Shown here one piece after another: positions 13,873 to 19,408 of a stretch of DNA of 21,387 nucleotides. Position numbers and translations under genes: made by a program. Source of the stretch: Parvularculaceae bacterium UBA4496 (GTDB lineage: Bacteria > Pseudomonadota > Alphaproteobacteria > Caulobacterales > Parvularculaceae); the NCBI GenBank assembly GCA_002388885.1, contig DGNI01000193.1, positions 39,583-60,969 on the forward strand. The letters run 5' to 3'. Position 1 is the first letter of the stretch. The number at the start of each line of letters is the position of its first letter. A model generated the notes under the pieces. That model ran no database searches. It saw only the letters and a list, made by a program, of their open reading frames with translations, and had not been told where the DNA came from.

Positions 13873-15039
13873 CTAATGCCCGTGGCCTTCGCCCATTTTT
13901 GTTTTTTGAATGAGCGATTTGAGGAGAAAGGTTTGTTCCGTGACGATTTCATCGCCCTCGGCGACGCCCGAATTGACTTCAATCCAGCCGCCGCTGGCGT
14001 CGCCAGTCTCAATTCGCACCGGTTCAATTTCATCGCCTTCAATTTTGAAGACTGTGGGCGAGCCATCCATCAGGACGATGGCGCTTTCCGGCAAAGCTAA
14101 AACCTCGGCGCCGCCTCCGGCTTCAATCGCCGCATCGACGAATTGGCCTGCATGGAAGTCGTCATCTTCATTATTGATCTCGATCCGCGCCATCAGCGTT
14201 CGCGTGGTTTCGTCGAGCGCATGCTGAAGCTGGGCGACGCGGCCCTTTTCCCAATGACCCGCATTTGATTTCACGCGGGCGGGAGCCCCGACGGAAATCT
14301 GTCCGGCCTGCTCTGATGTCAGACGGGCCTCGACCCAGACTGTCGATTCATCGCTGATTTCGATAAGAAGCGCGCCCGCATCGACAAATTCGCCGATCGT
14401 GAAATCATCGCGAACAATCGTTCCGTCCTGCGGCGAGAACAACACGAATTGACCTGTCGCCTTGCTTGCATCGCCGCTCTTTAACAGCTTGGCGACTTCG
14501 CGCTCCGCCATCCCGTAAGACAATAGTGTGGCCTGCGCCTGTTGGCTCGCGACCTCGGCCTCCACATAGCGTTTCTCGGATACGACATCACGGCCAAGAC
14601 TTCGGACCCTGCGCCATTCTTGGTCGCTAATGATAAGGGCGCCCTGAGCTCCGGCCATTTCAACGCTGGAAAGCGTCACCAACGGGGCGCCCGCTTCAAC
14701 TGTCTCGCCGCGAACAACGTGACGCTCGACGATCTGCGCGCTGATGCGCGGCGCCACTTGCGCCGTTCTATAGCGGTTCGCCGTGATTTCGCCGGGCACG
14801 ATAAGCTCACTCGACATTTTTCGCGCGCTCACGCTCACCGACTTAATTCCCTTGGCGTTCCGCTCCGCCGCCGTCATTTCGATATGACCGCCGCCCTCTT
14901 CGTCATGGCCTTCTTCGGTTTGAGCACCCGGTGAAGCTGCGTTTTCCGCGTCCGAGGCGCCGCATGCGGCAATTGCCAGCGCCCCGGAAGCGAGGACCGC
15001 CAACCCAAGCCCTGAATTCAGTTTTCGATAATTACGCAT
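13873..15039 (-). CDS. czcB: CzcB-type periplasmic adaptor (membrane fusion lipoprotein)
   Basis: A 388-aa periplasmic adaptor linking CzcA to CzcC. The N-terminus has a lipoprotein signal with lipobox LAIAAC, followed by an acidic/His linker (EEGHDEEGGGH) that could bind metal. The HlyD-type body shows a barrel-sandwich half motif (APRISAQIVERHVVRGETVEAGAPL), a helical hairpin (SDQEWRRVRSLGRDVVSEKR), the second half (FSPQDGTIVRDDFTIGEFVDAG) and a β-barrel/membrane-proximal domain. It ends in GEGHGH, another possible metal ligand. I prefer the ATG at 15039, with GGAG 8 nt upstream and overlapping the czcC stop by one base (TAATG), over the ATG six codons earlier. The czcA start is 11 nt downstream. 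Confidence 0.9.
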   Translation of the reverse strand: MRNYRKLNSGLGLAVLASGALAIAACGASDAENAASPGAQTEEGHDEEGGGHIEMTAAERNAKGIKSVSVSARKMSSELIVPGEITANRYRTAQVAPRISAQIVERHVVRGETVEAGAPLVTLSSVEMAGAQGALIISDQEWRRVRSLGRDVVSEKRYVEAEVASQQAQATLLSYGMAEREVAKLLKSGDASKATGQFVLFSPQDGTIVRDDFTIGEFVDAGALLIEISDESTVWVEARLTSEQAGQISVGAPARVKSNAGHWEKGRVAQLQHALDETTRTLMARIEINNEDDDFHAGQFVDAAIEAGGGAEVLALPESAIVLMDGSPTVFKIEGDEIEPVRIETGDASGGWIEVNSGVAEGDEIVTEQTFLLKSLIQKTKMGEGHGH

Positions 15040-16277
15040 TACAGAGTCTCCATCCATTCATTGAGAGTCCCGGACGCATCGAGCCAGTCGATCCAGGCGC
15101 GCCATAGCGACCCTTTAAGTTCAATTCCCGCGCGTTCGGCGCTGTAAGTCTGATCAAGCTGCACCAGATACTCGACCGCCGTTATGTCGCCCGACCGCCA
15201 AAGCTGATCGAGGACGCGGCGTTGCTCGCCCAAAACATCAGAACCATCGCGCATCCAGGCGCTCCAGGAATGTGCGGCGACGGCGTAACGTCCGCTTGTC
15301 TCAAGCAACCGGGCTTCGGCGTTTCGCAACTGATTTCGGATCGACTGTTCGGCGGCGACACGCTCTGCACGAGCTTCGTCAACTTCTGCCTGGCCTGATG
15401 AGAAAACCGGGATTGGTACGGACAACCGAACGCCGGCAAAATCGGCGGCGCCTTCGCGGCCATAGGCGGCGCCGATGGTTGGATCGGGGATGCGCGCTTT
15501 TTTGGCGAAACGTATTTCCGCTGAAAGCGCATCCGCATTCGCTTCGGCTGCTCGAACTTCAGGCAACTGACGAACCAGCGTCATGTCGAGCGGGGGCGCC
15601 GCTGCCGGCGGTTCCGGCAATTCCGGCCATGACGGTTTAGCTTCGCCAATTAGCGCCGTTAAGGCTTGCCGGGCTTCAGAAAATTCGCTGCTGGAGGATG
15701 TTTGTTCTGCGACGGCCTGAGAACGGCTCAATTGCGCTGCAAGATGCTCCGACTTGGAAAGGTCGCCCGCCTCCGCGCGCCGCGCCGCAATAGACGCGAA
15801 TTCACGAGCGACTTCTGTTCGCTGTGTTGATAAATCAAGCAAGCGCTTGCGCGTGTGATAATCCGCCAGCGCGGTAAGCACGTCTGCGAACAAAGCGCGC
15901 TTTTCAACCTCATATGTGAACGTCGCAGACTCGACTGCGCTGCGAGCGCCCTTGGCCCGCGTCGCACGTTTGTTGGTGATATCAAATGCCTTCGACAAAC
16001 CGATTGACCGGCTGTCATTGTCATCATCTTCGCTATCAGAGAATTCGCCTTCGAATTCCGGATTATAAAGCGGGCGGGATCGAGCGCGACCGCGCGCCTC
16101 AACCGCATCCAGTTCAGCGCGCGCGCCCTCTAGGCGTGGGTGATTACGAGCTGCGTCTTCGAGAAACTGCCTAAGTTCTAGGTCAGAGTCAGCGGAGGCC
16201 GCACCTTGTGCTGCCGCATGGGCGATACCGCACGCCGCAATCGCGGCGAGCGCAAGCCCGAATATCTTGGTATTCAT
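15039..16277 (-). CDS. czcC: CzcC-type outer-membrane efflux channel (TolC family)
   Basis: A 412-aa outer-membrane factor. It has a Sec signal peptide (about residues 1-23, ending IAHAAAQ) and two TolC-like repeats of long helices. The first begins ELRQFLEDAARNHPRLEGARAELDA with the NPEFEGEF strand. The second repeat begins at LPEVRAAEANADALSAEIRFAKKARIPDPTIGAAYGRE and includes VPIPVFSSGQAEVDEA. An unusually acidic loop (DSEDDDNDS) sits at the first extracellular strand region. It forms the exit duct for the CzcA/CzcB pump. GAGG lies 10 nt before the ATG, and the gene is 57 nt downstream of the CzcI-like gene. TAATG coupling to czcB shows they are translated together. Confidence 0.88.
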   Translation of the reverse strand: MNTKIFGLALAAIAACGIAHAAAQGAASADSDLELRQFLEDAARNHPRLEGARAELDAVEARGRARSRPLYNPEFEGEFSDSEDDDNDSRSIGLSKAFDITNKRATRAKGARSAVESATFTYEVEKRALFADVLTALADYHTRKRLLDLSTQRTEVAREFASIAARRAEAGDLSKSEHLAAQLSRSQAVAEQTSSSSEFSEARQALTALIGEAKPSWPELPEPPAAAPPLDMTLVRQLPEVRAAEANADALSAEIRFAKKARIPDPTIGAAYGREGAADFAGVRLSVPIPVFSSGQAEVDEARAERVAAEQSIRNQLRNAEARLLETSGRYAVAAHSWSAWMRDGSDVLGEQRRVLDQLWRSGDITAVEYLVQLDQTYSAERAGIELKGSLWRAWIDWLDASGTLNEWMETL

Positions 16278-16334
16278 TGGTCATTGTCCTCTTGGAATCT
16301 AATGGCTGAAAGGCGCGCAATCGCACGCGATCAG

Positions 16335-16691
16335 TCAGATTCGCGGAGGACGAAATAATGAAGAAAGAGAAGTCTGGGGAACCACACCGCTTTGCGGCGC
16401 GATGATTTTTCTTGCGGAGAGTAACATGGACGCCGGATCGACAGAGGCGCGAGACAACGCGTGAAAATGACACGCGCCGGAATGACAATGCGCAGCGTGC
16501 TCCGGATGAACAGACCCCTCATCGGCAGGTTCGCCTTGCGCAGCAGTGCGCTCTTCGCCCGCATCATGTTGCGTCGCATGATGAATGTCTTCTTCCGCGG
16601 CGTGGGCAGGCGCGACAATGCCGACTGCGCCCCATAGCGCAATCATCAATACCGCAATGACACGGTGCATATGTCGAATGGCTGACATCAT
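16335..16691 (-). CDS. czcI: His-rich periplasmic protein, CzcI-like
   Basis: A 118-aa exported protein that resembles CzcI by position and composition. The signal peptide covers residues 1-31 (IAVLMIALWGAVGIVAPAHA, cut before AEED). The mature part is His-rich (IHHATQHDAGEE, HPEHAAHCHSGACHFHA), with two Cys, and ends in LSSLFRPPRI, similar to the proline-rich tail of CzcI/CopL-type proteins. Such proteins lie directly upstream of czcC and are thought to bind or sense periplasmic metal; the exact role is unsettled. It is 37 nt after the CzcN-like stop. There is a weak Shine-Dalgarno sequence (TTTGAG), and either of two adjacent ATGs may be used. The name is tentative. Confidence 0.65.
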   Translation of the reverse strand: MMSAIRHMHRVIAVLMIALWGAVGIVAPAHAAEEDIHHATQHDAGEERTAAQGEPADEGSVHPEHAAHCHSGACHFHALSRASVDPASMLLSARKIIAPQSGVVPQTSLSSLFRPPRI

Positions 16692-16728
16692 CTCAAATGC
16701 GTACTACTGTAAAACTCCTGACAAATCA

Positions 16729-17319
16729 TTATAATTTTTCGTTTACATAATTGCGCCGTCGCGCGGAAGGCGGCGCAAAATATCGCGCTGTCCGTCTTAC
16801 ATACGCCTCATAGCCTTTTCCAAAAGCCGCCCGCAAATGCGGCTCTTCGACTGTTACAATGTAACAATGAATAAAGAGCGCGAATAACAGGGCAAGTAAT
16901 AGCGCCCATATGGAAAGCGCAATTAGCGAGACGCCACCTAGGAATAGGGCGTATCCAACATATTGCGGGTTGCGCGACCAGCGATAGACGCCCCGTTCAA
17001 TCAGTTCGTCTTCCTTGAGACCATAGACTCTCGAAAAATCTGCATAGGCGCTCCGGCCCAGATAAATAAGCGCCGCCCCGACAAGAGCGAAAAATGCACC
17101 AGCAGCAACTGCAATTTTTCCTGGATCGCCGAGCGATCCTCGATCTAACCACGCGATTGCTAATAGCAACAAAGCGTTGCCGTGCATGGCGGCGCCGGTC
17201 CAGATCGCCATCGGTATGCTCACTCGTCCGCGCTTTGAAAAATCCCGCTTGACGCGCATCGCCATCGGAATGGAAAGCGCAGCGTTGACCGCCGCCAACA
17301 TGAGTAATGCCTTCACCAT
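16729..17319 (-). CDS. czcN: Isoprenylcysteine methyltransferase-family membrane protein, CzcN-like
   Basis: A 196-aa integral membrane protein with about five hydrophobic helices. It carries the ICMT/phospholipid-methyltransferase signature RGVYRWSRNPQYVGYALFLGG, then EEPHLRAAFGKGYEAYVRRTARYF, where the Arg-Asn-Pro and Glu-Glu residues help to bind S-adenosylmethionine. CzcN/NccN proteins of Czc/Ncc clusters belong to this family; their contribution to resistance is not understood at the molecular level. I start at the ATG at 17319, which is 2 nt after the stop of the CDF gene (TGA-GT-ATG); the longer frame is antisense to the CDF gene's end. Tight coupling to the CDF gene suggests that the two membrane proteins act together or are co-regulated. 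Confidence 0.78.
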   Translation of the reverse strand: MVKALLMLAAVNAALSIPMAMRVKRDFSKRGRVSIPMAIWTGAAMHGNALLLLAIAWLDRGSLGDPGKIAVAAGAFFALVGAALIYLGRSAYADFSRVYGLKEDELIERGVYRWSRNPQYVGYALFLGGVSLIALSIWALLLALLFALFIHCYIVTVEEPHLRAAFGKGYEAYVRRTARYFAPPSARRRNYVNEKL

Positions 17320-17321
17320 AC

Positions 17322-17972
17322 TCAAGCTCGCCCCTCGGCGAAGTTCAGCGAAGCGCGGCGTTCTTTCATCGACTGCGCAATAATCGAGTACGCTGACTTT
17401 GCGAACAGGCTGGCGAGCAACGCGGCGACAATCAAATCGGGCCAGAACGATCCCGTAAGCCAAACGGCGGCGCCAGCCGCGATCACGGCAACATTGCCGA
17501 TGGCGTCATTGCGCGAGCACAACCAGACAGAACGGACGTTTGAATCGCCGTCGCGCCAGCGCAGGAGAATGAAAACGCTTATGACATTGGCGGCAAGCGC
17601 CGCAAACCCGACGGCGCTCATGACGGGCGCCGCTGGAGATGCTTCGCCAAAGGCGCTTGCAATCGTCGTGGTCAGGACAAACGCAGCCATCAATCCAAGA
17701 CTGGCGCCTTTAATCAGCGCCGCCGTGGCGCGCGTGCGCAATGCAGCGCCAATAACAGCAAGGCTCAAAGCATAAGTCGCGGTATCGCCGGCGAAGTCCA
17801 GGGCGTCGGCCTTCAAGGCCTGAGAGCTCCCGAGGAAGCCCGCCGACATTTCGACAAAAAACATCACGGCGTTGATGGCGATCACCGCGATCAGCGCCCG
17901 CTTATAGGCGGGCGATCGGCCGTCGAATTGCCCGGCTTCAATTTGATTGTCCTCGCAGGCGCATCCGGTCAT
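17322..17972 (-). CDS. Cation transporter, CDF-like without C-terminal domain
   Basis: A 216-aa membrane protein of six predicted helices, about 80-100 residues shorter than YiiP/CzcD because the cytoplasmic C-terminal metallochaperone-like domain is absent. The second helix has the CDF-type acidic pair in KADALDFAGDTATY (DxxxD). The fifth has WLCSRNDAIGNVAVIAAG, where the HxxxD of Zn-type CDFs reads CxxxD. The N-terminus is Cys-containing (MTGCACED), and the C-terminus is short and basic. It is the first gene after a MerR-controlled promoter (18004-18034). A cytoplasm-to-periplasm exporter that supplies CzcCBA is inferred; the metal cannot be read directly. GGAG lies 7 nt upstream. It is often named CzcD-like, but the shorter length makes a plain czcD label unsafe. 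Confidence 0.8.
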   Translation of the reverse strand: MTGCACEDNQIEAGQFDGRSPAYKRALIAVIAINAVMFFVEMSAGFLGSSQALKADALDFAGDTATYALSLAVIGAALRTRATAALIKGASLGLMAAFVLTTTIASAFGEASPAAPVMSAVGFAALAANVISVFILLRWRDGDSNVRSVWLCSRNDAIGNVAVIAAGAAVWLTGSFWPDLIVAALLASLFAKSAYSIIAQSMKERRASLNFAEGRA

Positions 17973-18003
17973 CCCGGCTCTCCATTGCTATGCCGCTCAC
18001 CCT

Positions 18004-18034
18004 AACCTAATGTCTACAGCCACTGTAGGTTCAA
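18004..18034 (-). promoter_or_regulatory. MerR-type promoter/operator for the czc operon
   Basis: On the minus strand, -35 TTGAAC (18034-18029) and -10 TAGGTT (18009-18004) are 19 bp apart. The spacer carries a dyad of CTACAG and CTGTAG half-sites (CTACAG-TGG-CTGTAG, 18014-18028). It lies between the divergent MerR gene (18043) and the CDF gene (17972), whose leader would be about 25 nt. The half-sites are the same hexamers as in the merT operator. Confidence 0.88.
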
Positions 18035-18042
18035 GTGGAAAA

Positions 18043-18483
18043 ATGCGAAAATCTGAAAAAAAACCGGTCACCATCGGCCGGCTGGCGAAGGCGTCGGACG
18101 TCAAGGTCACGACGATCCGCTATTATGAAAGCATCGGTCTCATCGATCCGCCGGATCGCTCCGAAGGCGGCCAGCGTATTTACGACGCCAAAGCGGTCGA
18201 ACGGATGCGATTTATCCGCCACGCCCGCGATCTCGGCTTTCCCCTGGAGGCGATCCGTGAGCTGATCGCCCTTTCCAGAAATGAAGACAGGTCATGTGCT
18301 GAGGTCGATGAAATCGCTCGCCGCCACGCCGAAGACGTCAAGCAACGCATCAAGAGACTGAAATCGCTCGAACGCGAACTGGGTCGCATGATCAAGGAAT
18401 GCAGCGTCGACAAAATATCAGACTGCCGCGTGATTGAAATTCTATCCAATCATGCGCTCTGTCCCACGGAGCATGGGAATTAG
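18043..18483 (+). CDS. MerR-family metal-responsive regulator of the czc locus
   Basis: A 146-aa MerR-type regulator. The N-terminal HTH is VTIGRLAKASDVKVTTIRYYE with the wing region GGQRIYDAKAVERMRFIRHARDLGF, followed by a dimerisation helix. Candidate metal ligands are the Cys in RSCAEVDEIARRH, the pair in ECSVDKISDCRVIEIL (C-x7-C) and a further Cys near the end (HALCPTEHGN). The Cys before the helix argues for a divalent metal (Zn, Cd, Pb or Hg) rather than Cu(I), where CueR has Ser; the C-x7-C spacing is shared with CueR, so the specificity is open. It diverges from the czc genes over a 19-bp-spacer promoter. The ATG at 18043 is chosen because the longer frame overlaps the operator. It shares architecture with the MerR at 5632-6030. 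Confidence 0.85.
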   Translation: MRKSEKKPVTIGRLAKASDVKVTTIRYYESIGLIDPPDRSEGGQRIYDAKAVERMRFIRHARDLGFPLEAIRELIALSRNEDRSCAEVDEIARRHAEDVKQRIKRLKSLERELGRMIKECSVDKISDCRVIEILSNHALCPTEHGN

Positions 18484-18535
18484 ATCGGCTGCGATAAATC
18501 GACAAGCAATCGTTCAACAAAAATGGTTGTCGTAT

Positions 18536-18658
18536 TTAATGTCTATTTTTGTGAAAGAAAATATATTTCACAAACGCCGCAATTCCCAAAAGTAGAAACA
18601 GCGCGATCAACAACATCACGACAGCCCCTCCGGGGCCCATCATCATTCCACCTTCCAT
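18536..18658 (-). CDS. 40-aa single-span membrane protein at the end of the cus-like locus
   Basis: A short reading frame on the minus strand begins MEGGMMMGPGG, continues as one hydrophobic helix (AVVMLLIALFLLLGIAAF) and ends in a basic, His-containing tail (VKYIFFHKNRH). AAAGGAG lies about 10 nt before the ATG, one of the best ribosome-binding sites in the window. It is 91 nt downstream of cusF and on the same strand. The Met-rich N-terminus before the membrane would face the periplasm if the positive-inside rule holds for the KYIFFHKNRH end. I do not know a named family; a role in copper/silver handling or as a pump subunit is inferred from the Met content and position. A 9-bp AT-rich inverted repeat (18548-18556 with 18566-18574) lies within its 3' end. 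Confidence 0.65.
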   Translation of the reverse strand: MEGGMMMGPGGAVVMLLIALFLLLGIAAFVKYIFFHKNRH

Positions 18659-18749
18659 CAACTTGGTTCTCCTTTCTAATATCGACAACGCACTGTTTGT
18701 GACACCGCGAGGAAGTGCGTCATGCCTTTCTACAACAATCTCGCCTCTA

Positions 18750-19244
18750 TCAATTCTGGTCCTTCTCGGACCCCATTTCCATGCCGTCCATCATGCCGTC
18801 ACCCATCTTCATTCCATCGCACATCATGCTGCCGCCCATCATCGATTTCATTGCAGCTTTGGCTTCTTCCGGGTCACCGGCGATGGGCATCATCATTGAC
18901 ACGTCGTAGGTGTCGTCGTCGTTCTTCATCAGCATGAAATGGACATTGTCGCCCCTTTCGAATTTCTGCAGCGCGACCATATCGCTGACAGCGAAATCCA
19001 TCGTCATCTTGCCCCATCCGATCTTTTTGATGGGATCATGCGAGAGGTTGACTTTTCTCGCATCCAAATCGACGGAATTGACGACGCCGAACCCCGGCGC
19101 CATCTCGTTGCAGCAAGACATGCCTTCCATTTTCATACCATCCATGCCGTCCATTTTCATGCCTCCGGTCTGGCTAAGCGCCGGAACGGAAATAAGCGCT
19201 ATTGTGGCGCCGATGGCGATCGTGGAGAGTTTCACAGGCTTCAT
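18750..19244 (-). CDS. cusF: CusF-like periplasmic copper/silver-binding protein with Met-rich extensions
   Basis: A 164-aa exported protein. The signal peptide is residues 1-24 (ends VPALSQ). The central CusF fold (about residues 50-120) has GVVNSVDLDARKVNLSHDPI followed by IGWGKMTMDF. The His, Trp and two Met that bind Cu(I)/Ag(I) in E. coli CusF are all present in the expected order. Unlike CusF (about 88 mature residues), it has a Met/Asp-rich N-terminal extension (MKMDGMDGMKMEGMSCCNEM, containing a vicinal Cys pair) and a Met-rich C-terminal extension (MMGGSMMCDGMKMGDGMMDG). These should add many thioether sites, so it may act as a periplasmic buffer as well as a delivery chaperone to CusA/CusB. 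AAAGGA precedes the ATG by 8 nt. It follows the RND gene with a 164-bp gap, in which I see no clear terminator. Confidence 0.88.
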   Translation of the reverse strand: MKPVKLSTIAIGATIALISVPALSQTGGMKMDGMDGMKMEGMSCCNEMAPGFGVVNSVDLDARKVNLSHDPIKKIGWGKMTMDFAVSDMVALQKFERGDNVHFMLMKNDDDTYDVSMMMPIAGDPEEAKAAMKSMMGGSMMCDGMKMGDGMMDGMEMGSEKDQN

Positions 19245-19408
19245 TGTAGTTTTCCTTTCATATTAATGCGCACAGAGAGACGGCAGACTTCGTCGCGCAT
19301 GAAACGAAGCCACCAACAAAAACATATCGAGCGTTGCGTTTCGTCTTCAATTTATCTGCTCCGTATACGTTCTTAGGACCACAGCGATGCAAATATCCAT
19401 GACGCTAA

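Noticed and set aside
18548..18574. AT-rich 9-bp inverted repeat TTTGTGAAA/TTTCACAAA as a terminator
   Set aside because: It lies inside the 40-aa frame, has a weak AT stem, and no U-run follows it on either strand.
19266..19355. A 30-codon frame with a TTG start just upstream of cusF on the minus strand, preceded by GGAG, as a leader peptide
   Set aside because: Rare start codon, no run of regulatory codons and no alternative hairpins that would make an attenuator; chance is more likely.
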